Source of the DNA: an uncultured Thiodictyon sp.
GTDB lineage: Bacteria > Pseudomonadota > Gammaproteobacteria > Chromatiales > Chromatiaceae
Reading direction: 5' to 3'
Assembly (NCBI GenBank): GCA_903837595.1
Contig: CAILVI010000099.1
Span: 1 to 64,000 of the forward strand
DNA length: 64,000 bases
A program made the position numbers and the translations under genes. The notes beneath the pieces were generated by a model. The model was not told the DNA's origin. It saw only the letters and a program-made list of their open reading frames with translations, and did not search any database. Shown piece by piece: positions 45,019-54,382 of this stretch; positions within the stretch are counted from its first letter, which is position 1, and each line of letters starts with the position of its first letter.

Positions 45019-45564
45019 ATGGACCCGATCAGACCCTTTGAAGGTCAATACCCTGACATCGACCCCAGCGCCTGGGTCGACCCCACCGCCGTCGTGATCG
45101 GCGACGTCACCCTGGGACCCGGCGCCTCGGTCTGGCCCCTGTCCGTCATCCGCGGCGATATCCACCGGATCAGGATCGGCGCGGGAACCAACATCCAGGA
45201 CGGCAGCATCCTGCACGTCTCCCACGACAGCCGCTTCAGACCCGGTGGCGCCCCCCTAATCATCCATGAGCGGGTGACGGTCGGGCACCAGGTGGTGCTG
45301 CATGGCTGCGAGATCGGCGACCTGTGCCTGATCGGCATCGGCGCCCGGGTCCTGGATGGGGCGATCATCGAACCCGGGACCCTGCTCGGCGCCGGCTCAC
45401 TCGTGACCCCGGGCCAGGTACTCACCGGCGGTGCACTGTGGGTCGGCGCCCCGGCGCGGCGGGTGCGGGCACTGACCGAGCGTGAGTTGGAGTACCTGGA
45501 GTATTCGGCGGCCAATTACGTCCGCCTGGCGGGGCGCTATCGCTCGAGCGGGGAGGGCGCATGA
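45019..45564 (+). CDS. Gamma-class carbonic anhydrase-like hexapeptide-repeat protein (YrdA family)
   Basis: 181 aa from ATG 45019; the in-frame ATG at 44998 is an alternative. Left-handed beta-helix hexapeptides run from DPSAWVDPTAVVIGDVTLGP to GALWVGAPARRVR. Zn-ligand-type His residues occur in ILHVSHDSRF, RVTVGHQVVLHGCEIGD. These match the trimeric gamma-CA/YrdA/CaiE group, soluble cytoplasmic proteins that bind metal at subunit interfaces; activity as carbonic anhydrase is not guaranteed for this subgroup. Possibly useful in CO2 handling in an autotroph (inference). It lies 79 nt after pbpC. Confidence 0.88.
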   Translation: MDPIRPFEGQYPDIDPSAWVDPTAVVIGDVTLGPGASVWPLSVIRGDIHRIRIGAGTNIQDGSILHVSHDSRFRPGGAPLIIHERVTVGHQVVLHGCEIGDLCLIGIGARVLDGAIIEPGTLLGAGSLVTPGQVLTGGALWVGAPARRVRALTERELEYLEYSAANYVRLAGRYRSSGEGA

Positions 45565-45672
45565 GCACCATCCTCATTCGCCGGAATCGAGGTCAGCGAA
45601 AGCACGTCCTCAACCGGCACTGCGGCTGAGCGCACCTCTTTCGGGGATGGGCGCGCGCGCCGCTTACGCCAG

Positions 45673-45870
45673 CTACGCCAACTCCGGTTCGAGCGTCGCG
45701 CCGGGATACCACGACTGGACTTCGGTGCGGCTTGCGGGGGGACTGAATGAGTGCGATGCCACCGACCCGTCCCGGTGACAGATCAGCCACCGGTACTGGG
45801 GTGAATCGGGGTCGGGGAGGGGGCGCGCGTCCGCGGTTCTGGCCAAGTCGAGGAAGGGGGTGGGCGTCAT
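45673..45870 (-). CDS. Small conserved-looking hypothetical protein
   Basis: 65 aa from ATG 45870, with ribosome site GGGGGAGGTCGCGGT ATG on the minus strand. Sequence MTPTPFLDLARTADARPLPD then QYRWLICHRDGSVASHSFSP and EVQSWYPGATLEPELA. The pattern (aromatic, HRDG turn, SFSPPASRTEVQSWYPGA) resembles short proteins with a RWxIxxPDG...FxPxxTxxEVxxxYPGA outline found near mobile or phage-like genes. No function is known. The upstream in-frame extension is Pro/Gly-rich and unlikely. Confidence 0.5.
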   Translation of the reverse strand: MTPTPFLDLARTADARPLPDPDSPQYRWLICHRDGSVASHSFSPPASRTEVQSWYPGATLEPELA

Positions 45871-46133
45871 ACCGCGACCTCCCCCGGTCGGGCGTGGTGC
45901 GCGGCCGGCAGCCGCCCCGGGGCGCCTTGGCGTCCCGGGGGGCGGATGCAAGACCGGACGGCCGCGGGGTCCGGTGCGCGTTCTTCGAGGGTGTCGTGAT
46001 CAACCATGGGTGTCGATTCCTGCCTGCACGAAGGGACCTGTCTAAGTGCCTAATCATACGACACAACCAACTGAGAAAGCGCAAAAAATTTCAAACGCCA
46101 TTTCCCGGCAGAAATGACTGACGATTCTCCGCT
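45871..46133. other. Intergenic region, nothing recognised
   Basis: GC-rich at left, AT-rich at 46040-46130 just past the kinase stop. Frames here are shadows without family sequence. Confidence 0.4.
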
Positions 46134-48596
46134 TTAGGTCGACAGCGGGTCCGCTGTGGCCCCGGCCGCTGCCGGGCGGTTTCTCATTACCCGTTGTACG
46201 GTCTCCAGCATCTCCTCGCGCTTGAAGGGCTTAGTGATGTAGTCGTCCATGCCGGTGGCGATGCAGAGTTCCCGATCGCCGGCCATGGCGTTGGCGGTCA
46301 TCGCGATCACGGGGGTGTGGCGATCACGCAGGCGCTCGGGGAGGCCAGCGGGTACCACTGCCGGTCGTTCGGGCGACTGTCCGGCCTCCAAGGCGCGGAT
46401 GATGCGGGTGGCCTCCAGTCCATCCATCGTCGGCATCTGCACATCCATCAACACGACCTCGAAGTCCTCGGCCGCGAGCGCGTTCAGAGCGACCGCGCCG
46501 TCCAATGCCTCCGTCACCTGGTGGCCGTCCTTCTCCAGGACGCGGCGGGCGATGACGCTGTTGACGTGATTGTCCTCGACCAACAGGACGCGATAGGTCC
46601 CCCGCGGTGGCGCGCTGGTCGGAGCCGCGGTGCCGACGGCCGCCAGGCGCTGGGCCTGCGCGAAGTCATGCAGATGATTGATGAGCTCGCCCACGATCAG
46701 GGGCTCGGTGATGCACAAGACATGACTGCCGTCGGCGAGCCGGTCACTCTCCTGCTTGTCCGGCTCGGACAGGGCGATCAATGCCAGCTCCGGTGCCACC
46801 GGGATCTCGCGCAGGAAGGTGAGGATGTCGGTGGTGGTCGCATCGCACAGACACTTCTCCAGCACCACGACACGGAAGGGGTCACGGGCGGCTGCCGCGG
46901 CCTTGAGTCGGGCGTCCGCAGCGGCGGCATCGAAGACACACTCGGCGCGGCAGCCCAATTGGGTCAGACGCTCACACACCAGCCCCATCGCGATGGCGTC
47001 GGTACCGGCGACCAGGATTCGCGCGGTCCCCAATTTCGGCAGCGCTCTGCCCTCGGCCCGCGGCAGGCGCACGGTGAAATGGAAGCGGCTGCCCGCGCCC
47101 GGCTCACTCTCCACCCACATGCGCCCGTCCATCAGTTCAGCGAGTTTCTGGGAGATGGAGAGCCCGAGTCCGGCCCCCCCGTGCTTACGATAGATGGTCT
47201 CGTCCGCCTGGGTGAAGCGGGAGAAGATGCCGGCCTGGCGGTTGCGGGGGATGCCCACACCGGTGTCGGAGACCTGCAAGCGCAGCGTGACCAGGCCAGC
47301 GCGCTCCTCCGCGAGCCCGGCGTCGATGCGTACATGGCCCTGGGTGGTGAACTTAAAGGCGTTGCCCACCAGATTGACCAGGATCTGGCGCAGGCGTAGC
47401 GCGTCGCCGACCGCGGCGCGCGGGAAGTTCGCCTCAATGCGGTAATACAGTGCCACGCCGCTGCGCCGGCTGGTATCGGAGAAGGTCCGGACCACCTCCT
47501 CAATGACCTCCACCAGATCGAATGAACGCTGCTCCAACTGGATCTGCTGGGCCTCGATCCGGGAGAAGTCGAGGATGTCGTTCAAGAGCCCAAGTAAGGC
47601 GTTAGCTGAGTTGAGGATGGTCTTCACATCATGACGCTGTTTGGGTGCCAGCTCACTGTCGAGCACGAGCGAGGTCATGCCGATGACGGCGTTCATCGGC
47701 GTACGGATCTCGTGGCTCATATTGGCCAGAAAGACCGACTTGCTGCGGTTGGCGGCGTCTGCGGCATCGCGCTCCCGGGCGACGGCGTCCTGGGCCAGGC
47801 GCCGGCGGCGGTTTTCGCCCTCGAGGCGCGCGGCATAGCCGAAGGTCAGGGCCAATACCAGCAACACCACTGCCGCCACCAGCAGCGCCTCACTCCCGCG
47901 CAGCTGGCGCCGCTGGGCGGTGATTTGTTGTTTGAGGTCGGCGAAGCGCTGCCGGCCGTCGTCGAGCAGCCGGGTGGCCTGCTCGCTCAGGCGGAAGAAG
48001 GTGGGCGGCAGGTCGCTCAGAAATGAGTGTAACGCCTCATTGGCTTGCGTCTCTGCCTGGTCGTCCCGGCGGGTCCGGGCGGCGTCGCGCTCGCCCAAGA
48101 GCCGGGTGAGGAGCGCCACCTGATCGCTGAGCGTCGTCAGCGTGGGTACCAGGTCCCCAACTTCCAGCGGGTAGTCGCTGAGTGCCGTCGTGATCGTCTC
48201 GCCGGTCTGGGGCGAGTGCACATCCGGCCGATTGCGGGCCCCCGCCATCGCGGTGAGTCGCGCCTGGGTGCTCTCAATGAGGGTACGCAGCGCCCGGCCA
48301 AGCCGGGCCTGGGCCAGCCCCCCACGGGTACTAGCCAGCTGGTAGACGGACGCCTCAATGCGGATCAGGTCCTGGACCACCTGCTCTACGCCCTGCAGTC
48401 GTATCCATCCGTCCGCGATCGGTTGGTCGAATTGATCGCTCAAGTCATCGACATAGAGCGCTATCCCGACCAGGGTCAGGAACCCCACAAGGACCAAAAC
48501 GACGGGGCCGAGTGCCCGCACGAGTGGATGCGTCTTGGATGGTTCCGCTCCCGCGAAGCCGCGCTCGTGCGTCTTGGTGCTGACTGATCGGCTCAT
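46134..48596 (-). CDS. Hybrid sensor histidine kinase with two receiver domains (first degenerate)
   Basis: 820 aa from ATG 48596 (MSRSVSTKTHERG). The leader back to 48692 is not kinase-like. TM1 (LGPVVLVLVGFLTLVGIALY), a periplasmic helical sensor, TM2 (SEALLVAAVVLLVLALTFGY). The dimerisation His lies in FLANMSHEIRTPMNAVIGM; HATPase_c has NLVGNAFKFTTQGHVRIDAG, VSDTGVGIPRNRQAGIFSRF and GGAGLGLSISQKLAELM. REC1 (TARILVAGTDAIAMGLVCER) lacks the phospho-Asp: the usual strand ends VVVLEKCLC. REC2 is complete (YRVLLVEDNHVNSVIARRVL; VVLMDVQMPTMDGLEATRII; CIATGMDDYITKPFK). No HPt domain is present, so phosphotransfer must go to another protein. The signal is unknown. Confidence 0.92.
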   Translation of the reverse strand: MSRSVSTKTHERGFAGAEPSKTHPLVRALGPVVLVLVGFLTLVGIALYVDDLSDQFDQPIADGWIRLQGVEQVVQDLIRIEASVYQLASTRGGLAQARLGRALRTLIESTQARLTAMAGARNRPDVHSPQTGETITTALSDYPLEVGDLVPTLTTLSDQVALLTRLLGERDAARTRRDDQAETQANEALHSFLSDLPPTFFRLSEQATRLLDDGRQRFADLKQQITAQRRQLRGSEALLVAAVVLLVLALTFGYAARLEGENRRRRLAQDAVARERDAADAANRSKSVFLANMSHEIRTPMNAVIGMTSLVLDSELAPKQRHDVKTILNSANALLGLLNDILDFSRIEAQQIQLEQRSFDLVEVIEEVVRTFSDTSRRSGVALYYRIEANFPRAAVGDALRLRQILVNLVGNAFKFTTQGHVRIDAGLAEERAGLVTLRLQVSDTGVGIPRNRQAGIFSRFTQADETIYRKHGGAGLGLSISQKLAELMDGRMWVESEPGAGSRFHFTVRLPRAEGRALPKLGTARILVAGTDAIAMGLVCERLTQLGCRAECVFDAAAADARLKAAAAARDPFRVVVLEKCLCDATTTDILTFLREIPVAPELALIALSEPDKQESDRLADGSHVLCITEPLIVGELINHLHDFAQAQRLAAVGTAAPTSAPPRGTYRVLLVEDNHVNSVIARRVLEKDGHQVTEALDGAVALNALAAEDFEVVLMDVQMPTMDGLEATRIIRALEAGQSPERPAVVPAGLPERLRDRHTPVIAMTANAMAGDRELCIATGMDDYITKPFKREEMLETVQRVMRNRPAAAGATADPLST

Positions 48597-48716
48597 ATCC
48601 GGCCCGCCCGCCGGGGTGATGCCGCCGGTCTGCCGCTGAGTCTGGAAAAAACACGGTCTATTTTGTGTCCAATGCGGTTCATTGATGGCCAATCCTGATG
48701 ATAGAGTTCCAGTCTG

Positions 48717-51700
48717 TTAGGCCGCCAGCGCTAGGCGCCGGACCCCGCTAAAATCGGTCTTGCCGCTGCCGAGCTTGGGGATAGCGTCGACGCGGCGCAC
48801 GTCCGCTGGGATGCTCAAGGGGTTTACGCCGGCTGCGAGCAAGGCGCGGCGCAGGGCATCCCAGTCCAGATCCGCGGCCACCAGGAGCAGGATACGCTCA
48901 CCCTTCTTCTCGTCCGGCAGGCTGACCGCGGCCAGTTCCAGTTCAGGCTGGGCCAGTACACGGCGCACTTGCTCCTCCACCGCGCCCAGGCTGATCATCT
49001 CACCGCCGACCTTGGCAAAGCGCGAGTAGCGGTCGACGATGGTCAGGAACCCGTCCGGGTCCAGATGGCCCTTGTCCCCGGTGCGGTACCAGCGCCGGCC
49101 GTCCAGTTGCGTGACGGCCGCGGCGGTCTGCTCCGGGGCCTTGAGATAGCCCTTCATGACCTGCACCCCGCCGATCAGGATCAGCCCGTCGGTGCCGGCC
49201 GGCAGGGTCGTGAGCGAAACCGGGTCGACCACCCGGAAACTGGTCCCGGGCAGCGGCATGCCGACGGTGCCGGGGCGTGAACCGGTCTGGATCTTCCAGT
49301 TGTCCAGATCCAGGGTGTCGGGCACGTTGACGCTCGCCACCGGTGTGGTCTCGGTGGCCCCATAGCCCTCGAAGATCGGCCGCTGGAATTTGAGCACGAA
49401 GGCCTCGCGCACGTCCGGAGCCAGCCGCTCGGCCCCGGCCACCACGATCCGCAGTGAGTCCAGCATGAGCGGGTGGACCTTGCGGTTCTTGGTATAGAGC
49501 CGCAGGAAGGTGGACGTACTGCAGAGCACGGTGGCGCGGTGCCGGGCGATGGCCTTGGCGGTGCCGAAGGCATCCGTGGGGTCCGGGTGGCAGACGATGG
49601 GGATGCCCTCCACCAGCGGCAGGAAGGTCGTCACGGTGAGCCCGAAGGCATGGAAGGGCGGCAGGTTCGCCATGATGATGTCGTCGGCCTGCGTATTGAG
49701 CACGTCTGAGATCTGCCGCAGGTTGGCCATGATATTGCGATGGGTCAGCTCCACGCCCTTGGGTGTTCCCTCGCTGCCGCTGGAAAAGAGGATGGCGGCG
49801 GTGTCGCTGGGGCGGGTGTGTTGTGCGAACAGGGCGAGCAGGGCGCGCGCCGGGAGCGCCGCGACCAGCGCCAGCGTCCCGAGCGACTCCGCACGGCCGA
49901 TGCCGGCGCGCAGTTCCTCCATGGGGTGCAGGGTGACCTCGCCGAAGGCGGCGCTCAGATCAATACCGCGCCCAGTGAGTCGCTTTAGGAAACGGTCCGC
50001 CGTGATGACATGACGAATGCCCGCGGCAGTGATGGCGGCGCGCAGTGCCTGCGGGTTGGCGGTGTAGTTGAGGTTCACCACCTGCTTGCCGGCCATCAGC
50101 CCGGCCAGGTTGGCGATGGCACAGGCACCGCTTGCGGGTAGCAGGATCCCCAGGGCGGGTTCCGGGGCCAGGCGCCGGATGCGCGAGGTGAAGAGCAGGA
50201 CCGCGGTGATGAGCCGCCGGTTGGTGAGCGTGGTCCCGGCCGACTCGATCACCGACACCGCTGCTGGGGTGCGTTTGGCCGTGCGCAGCCAGGCGACCGG
50301 CAGGGTCGGTAGCCCCAACACATAGTTCTCCCAGGAACTCACCGACAACTCGAAGACCGCCTGTTTCACCCGCTCCGCGTCCGACTCCAGGGGCAACGGC
50401 GCCCCGAACGCGACGACCACGTCCTGCACCTGTCCTGCCCCGCGAGTTTCCTTGAGCTTGGTGCTGGCGTAGGAGAAGCGGCTGCCCCAAAGTCCACGCA
50501 AGTAGAAGGGGACGATGGTCACATGGGGGACGGCGCCGGTCCCCACCACGACCTGGCGCGCGGAGAGTTCGTAGCCACGCTTGAACTCGGAGAGTTGACC
50601 GTTCTTGCTGATGGTCCCCTCCGGGAAGATGCACACCACCTCCCCCTGTTCGAGCAGTCGGGCGACGATGGCGATGGCGTGGCGGCTGCTGCCGCGCGAG
50701 ATCGGCACCACCCCGAAGAAATCCAGGAACCATTTCAGGTACCAACGCTCGTAGATCTCGCGCTCCATCACGAAGCGCACGGGGCGCGGGCAGGCCATCT
50801 GGACCATGGCCCAGTCCAACCAGCTGATGTGGTTGCCGAGCAGCATCACCCCGCCCTGGGCCGGCAGGTGATCGAGCCCGATGACCTTGAGCCGGTAGCG
50901 GGTCGCCACGATGCGCAGGACGACGAAGCGCACCAGTGACTGGGGCAATTGGTAGATGGTATAGGCCGCCCCGACCAGGGCGATCACTGCGAGCGCGACC
51001 ATGAGTGCAAAGCCGCTCACCTGCGCGTAGGCGGCGGCCACCGTCAGCCCCAGGAAGGCCAGCATCCAGATGTTCTGGATGAAGTTGCTGGCGGCCAGGA
51101 CCCGCCCCAGGCCGGCCTCCCCCGCGTTGAATTGGATCAGGGCATTGAGCGGCACCAGGAAGAAACCGGCCAGGACGCCGAGCAGCAGGAAGTTGACACC
51201 GTGGGCCCAGGTCGAGTGTAACTCCGGGAGCAGAAACAGGGCCGCGGCGATGCCGATGGCCCCCACCGGGATCAGGGCGGTCTCGATGTGGTCGCGCGAG
51301 ACCCGCCCGGCGATGACGGACCCCAGGATAATGCCGATCCCGGAGCAGGCCAGCAGGCCCTGGATCACCACCGTGTCGGTCTCCCCCAGGGTCTCCTTGG
51401 CGTAGGCCGGAAAGACCGCAAGGAGCACCTGGGAGATGGACCAAAAGACCCCGAGCCCGATGATGGAGAGCCAGATCACCTGATTGTCCCGGGCGGCCTT
51501 AAGGTTGACCCGCAGGTAGCGACCGCTGCTGTACTGCGCCCAGTCGAAGGCGATCTTCTCTCCCGGCTCGGTCAGGGGCAGGCGATAGGACAGGCCGACC
51601 TCGACCAGGGAGGCGAGCACCAGGACCCAACCCACGGGTGCGATCAGGTGCATGACCTCGCCGGGTGTGCTGAATTGCATGCCGCTCAGGTGTCGCTCGA

Positions 51701-52184
51701 ACAGCACTGAGAAGAAGAAGATCCCGGCCAGGATGGCGGTCGTGGTGGTTGCCTGGACCCAGCCGTTGGCCGTCGCCAGTGCCTCGTTACCAACCAACTC
51801 CTTGATATAGCCATACTTGGCCGGGGAGTAGATGGCCGCCTGGAGCGCCAGCAGGAAGGTCATCGCAAAGGCCGGCCAGAACAGTCCGAGGTAATAGCAG
51901 GCGGTGATCCCCAGCGTGATGGCCACCGCGGCCCAGGCGGAGACCCGCATCACCTGCGGCTTGGGGAAGCGGTCGGCGAGAAAGCCGGAGGGTGAGAACA
52001 GTAATACAAATGGCAGCAGAATCAGGGCGTTGACGATAGCGGTAAAGAGTATCTGGGCGTCACCGTCGTACGTCTTGAAGACGGTGTTCTGGATGACGAT
52101 CTTATGGCCCAAGTCAACGAACGCATTGAGAAACATCATCCCGATAAAGGGCCGGAAACCGCTGATGCGAAACAGACGCGCCAT
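48717..52184 (-). CDS. LplT-PlsC-AMP-ligase fusion (lysophospholipid transporter + Aas-type acyltransferase/acyl-ACP synthetase)
   Basis: 1155 aa. The first 420 residues are an MFS transporter of the LplT type (FNAFVDLGHKIVIQNTVF; FSPSGFLADRFPKPQVMRVS). A PlsC acyltransferase follows with motif I GNHISWLDWAMVQMA (H-x4-D) and motif III FPEGTISKNGQ. The C-terminal 500 residues are an AMP-binding ligase (ILFSSGSEGTPKGVELTHRN; FEGYGATETTPVASVN; YRTGDKGHLDPDGFLTIVDR; KVGGEMISLGAVEE; GSGKTDF with the terminal catalytic Lys). In E. coli LplT and Aas are separate and together re-acylate lyso-phosphatidylethanolamine. Fusion in one chain is known in several proteobacteria. It acts at the inner membrane. 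Confidence 0.92.
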   Translation of the reverse strand: MARLFRISGFRPFIGMMFLNAFVDLGHKIVIQNTVFKTYDGDAQILFTAIVNALILLPFVLLFSPSGFLADRFPKPQVMRVSAWAAVAITLGITACYYLGLFWPAFAMTFLLALQAAIYSPAKYGYIKELVGNEALATANGWVQATTTTAILAGIFFFSVLFERHLSGMQFSTPGEVMHLIAPVGWVLVLASLVEVGLSYRLPLTEPGEKIAFDWAQYSSGRYLRVNLKAARDNQVIWLSIIGLGVFWSISQVLLAVFPAYAKETLGETDTVVIQGLLACSGIGIILGSVIAGRVSRDHIETALIPVGAIGIAAALFLLPELHSTWAHGVNFLLLGVLAGFFLVPLNALIQFNAGEAGLGRVLAASNFIQNIWMLAFLGLTVAAAYAQVSGFALMVALAVIALVGAAYTIYQLPQSLVRFVVLRIVATRYRLKVIGLDHLPAQGGVMLLGNHISWLDWAMVQMACPRPVRFVMEREIYERWYLKWFLDFFGVVPISRGSSRHAIAIVARLLEQGEVVCIFPEGTISKNGQLSEFKRGYELSARQVVVGTGAVPHVTIVPFYLRGLWGSRFSYASTKLKETRGAGQVQDVVVAFGAPLPLESDAERVKQAVFELSVSSWENYVLGLPTLPVAWLRTAKRTPAAVSVIESAGTTLTNRRLITAVLLFTSRIRRLAPEPALGILLPASGACAIANLAGLMAGKQVVNLNYTANPQALRAAITAAGIRHVITADRFLKRLTGRGIDLSAAFGEVTLHPMEELRAGIGRAESLGTLALVAALPARALLALFAQHTRPSDTAAILFSSGSEGTPKGVELTHRNIMANLRQISDVLNTQADDIIMANLPPFHAFGLTVTTFLPLVEGIPIVCHPDPTDAFGTAKAIARHRATVLCSTSTFLRLYTKNRKVHPLMLDSLRIVVAGAERLAPDVREAFVLKFQRPIFEGYGATETTPVASVNVPDTLDLDNWKIQTGSRPGTVGMPLPGTSFRVVDPVSLTTLPAGTDGLILIGGVQVMKGYLKAPEQTAAAVTQLDGRRWYRTGDKGHLDPDGFLTIVDRYSRFAKVGGEMISLGAVEEQVRRVLAQPELELAAVSLPDEKKGERILLLVAADLDWDALRRALLAAGVNPLSIPADVRRVDAIPKLGSGKTDFSGVRRLALAA

Positions 52185-52497
52185 GACCTCTAGTCTCCTG
52201 TGCTGTGCGATGTCCGCGGACCCGGCCGGGGCCGGCGGAGGATTGTTTTGCCGTCACCCCCGGCGGGTGAGCGGCCCGATGCCGGGCGGCGCGTGTCCGC
52301 GGCGCGTCGCCGCCTGACGCAGCGACGCGACGGTCCGCCGCTGTCCTGCCGGTCGGCCGCCCGTGCCCATGCTAACGCGAAGGAAGCGAGGAATGGTAAG
52401 GAATGTCGACTAAGCTATGTTCAGACAGACCGGCGTACGCGGGGCGCGCCCGCGTCTGCCCCCTGAACCGATCCTATCCTCAAACTTGGTGCAAGTT
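52185..52497. other. Divergent intergenic region, no gene
   Basis: GC-rich region between the LplT-PlsC-Aas gene and the hemerythrin gene. It contains the small hairpin TCACCC-CCGGC-GGGTGA (52254-52270). Promoters for both divergent genes should be here; no strong sigma-70 boxes were found. Confidence 0.35.
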
Positions 52498-52998
52498 ATG
52501 GCCGCTTTCCTGACGTGGCTGAACCAGTGGCAGACCGGTATCGACTGGATTGATGATGACCACCGGGAGATCGCTGCGATCCTCAACCGGCTCGTGGAGG
52601 TGAATGGACATCCGCTCACCCAGGACCCGGAAATCGCCCAGTGCAGGGTTTTCATCGTGTTGGACGCACTGATCGAGCGCACGCGTCGCCATTTCCAGGC
52701 CGAAGAGGCGTTCCTGCGCACGATCCGCTTCCCGGGGTACGAAGGGCACCGTTGCGAGCACGCGATGCAACTCGCCGAGTTTGCCGACCTGCGCCGCAGC
52801 CTGGAGCAGGACGGGGCCATGCGGCTGAGTCCAGACACCCTGGAAGAGTTCAAACGCTGGTTCTTTAACCATGTGGTCGTCGAGGATCGGGACTATGTGG
52901 ACTACTACGTCGGTGAGGTCGTGACGAGTGCCGCCTATCGGGCCTTCCACGCGGACGGGCGGGTGCCGGGCGGTCCGTACCGTGACCGGACAGATTGA
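52498..52998 (+). CDS. Bacteriohemerythrin
   Basis: 166 aa from ATG 52498 (MAAFLTWLNQWQTGIDWIDD). The four-helix di-iron motifs are complete: DDDHREIAAILN (His), RRHFQAEEAFLRTIRFPG (His and Glu of HFxxEE), YEGHRCEHAMQLAEF (two His) and FNHVVVEDRDYVDYYVGE (His and Asp). It binds O2 and serves as O2 store, sensor or scavenger, useful to a microaerophilic or anaerobic phototroph. The codons upstream of 52498 are not family-like. Transcribed on its own. Confidence 0.93.
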   Translation: MAAFLTWLNQWQTGIDWIDDDHREIAAILNRLVEVNGHPLTQDPEIAQCRVFIVLDALIERTRRHFQAEEAFLRTIRFPGYEGHRCEHAMQLAEFADLRRSLEQDGAMRLSPDTLEEFKRWFFNHVVVEDRDYVDYYVGEVVTSAAYRAFHADGRVPGGPYRDRTD

Positions 52999-53386
52999 GC
53001 GGATACGGTTTCCAAGTAACAGGCGGGCAGCCAATCGGTGCACGAGCCATGCGCCTACGCTTGGGCAGATACCCTGCGGTCCCCGGCGAACCTCGCTTGC
53101 CGAAAATGCCCCTGTCCCTGCTCCTGCCGGCGCGGCGCCACGCGCCCGGCGATGTCTGCCACGTAGCGCCTACATTTGGCAATGTGAAGTGGCTCGTAAA
53201 ACCCGACTGACACGGTTGGGTGTTCGCCCCATGATTCATTACCGCATGCCTTGACAGGTCGTCTCCGTAGTGATATTTTCCTTATTGAGCTAGGTTAATT
53301 TTTCAGCGGTGGCGTCGTTTGAAGTAACCAGTCGACGGCTCGCGCCGCTACCGCCCTGGTCCGCTCGTTGCGGAGGGAAGCGAATC
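52999..53386. other. Intergenic region with a loose inverted repeat
   Basis: No gene. An ACGAGCCA...GCGCCTACG block at about 53041-53065 is mirrored by GTAGCGCC...TGGCTCGT at about 53163-53200, an imperfect long hairpin that may be a decayed palindromic element. An AT-rich stretch at 53268-53305 may hold the promoter of the next gene. Confidence 0.35.
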
Positions 53387-54178
53387 GTGGTGGTTCAGCA
53401 GTGCGGACTATGGAAGAGCAGTATCCAGGTGTTGGTGGGTGTGCTTATTGGCTACATCCTGCATGCACTCCTCCAGCCGCTACCATTGCCCTGCCCGCAG
53501 GACGGGCGAGAGGCATTGATGGAGCATTGTCCAGCCCAAGCGGTTTGCGGGGAGCGCGGTCCGCAGGTTGGCGGCGCTGCTATCGATCGGCCTCCGAGTC
53601 CCCCCTTGACCAAGATCGACACCGCTACGACCGACAGTCGCTCGCTGGGCGGCGCGTTGCAACCAGCCCCCGCCAGGATGAGTTGCCCTTCATTGACACA
53701 GGTCCTCGAGTCGCAGGTCGGGGGTGCCGCGCTTGCGGCAACGTCCGGCATTGACTCGTCCTCTCGCCGCAAGGGGCTGCGGGCGTTGGCGGTTCTCGAT
53801 TCGGATGATACCCGTGGGCTGGTCCTGGCGGCGGTGTCCGACGTCTCCGAAGATGCCGGATTGCGGCGCGACTTGATCGGCGAAATGGACTGGCATGGCT
53901 CCATCCAGAATGCCGTCGCCTTGTTGGCCGGAGATGCCGATCAATCGATTCGGGTCGCGGTTATCAATGCCGTGCGCGACAGCCGATTGGATCCAACGGA
54001 GTTCGGCCTCTTTGCTCAGTCCCTGGTCGCGGTGGCTCCAGACGAGTCTGATCCGTTCGTCCAGCGGGTCATATTGGATTACTTCCTTGCCAGCGACCAG
54101 GCTTGGCTCGCTTCGCTGCGGGATGCCTTTCTTGCCCATGGGCAGTCCGTGCCCCCGGTGCTTGAGCCCTATCTGTGA
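53387..54178 (+). CDS. Hypothetical membrane-anchored HEAT-like protein
   Basis: 263 aa from GTG 53387, chosen because GGAGGGAAG lies 7 nt upstream; the ATG-like start at 53309 lacks a site and adds a Pro/Arg-rich leader. A single TM near the N-terminus (SSIQVLVGVLIGYILHALLQ) is followed by a Pro/Gly-rich cysteine-bearing linker and a helical C-terminal half (SRRKGLRALAVLDSDDTRGL; VALLAGDADQSIRVAVINAV; DPFVQRVILDYFLASDQAWL) with irregular HEAT/Armadillo-type spacing. No named family or catalytic residues were recognised. It probably sits in the periplasm, N-in. It lies 204 nt upstream of the CHAP protein. Confidence 0.55.
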   Translation: MVVQQCGLWKSSIQVLVGVLIGYILHALLQPLPLPCPQDGREALMEHCPAQAVCGERGPQVGGAAIDRPPSPPLTKIDTATTDSRSLGGALQPAPARMSCPSLTQVLESQVGGAALAATSGIDSSSRRKGLRALAVLDSDDTRGLVLAAVSDVSEDAGLRRDLIGEMDWHGSIQNAVALLAGDADQSIRVAVINAVRDSRLDPTEFGLFAQSLVAVAPDESDPFVQRVILDYFLASDQAWLASLRDAFLAHGQSVPPVLEPYL

Positions 54179-54382
54179 CCGCCGGTCTCGATCAATACGC
54201 CGGTCAGCCTGCGGATGAGATTCGCGGTTGGGGGTGTTCCTGCGCCCGCAGGAACGGCGCTCCGGTCGTGATGGGGTGCCGCGAATGGCGATGGCCGGAG
54301 TGATGGTCAATGCCTGACCCGCCTGCTGCAGATATCCTGATGTCTCGATCTCTCATGCACACATCACCAGGGGAATAGGATT

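Noticed and set aside
49960..51444. 494-aa minus-strand frame inside the LplT-PlsC-Aas gene
   Set aside because: It overlaps, in another frame, the region with HxxxxD and FPEGT motifs; the product is Pro/Arg/Gly-rich and not protein-like.
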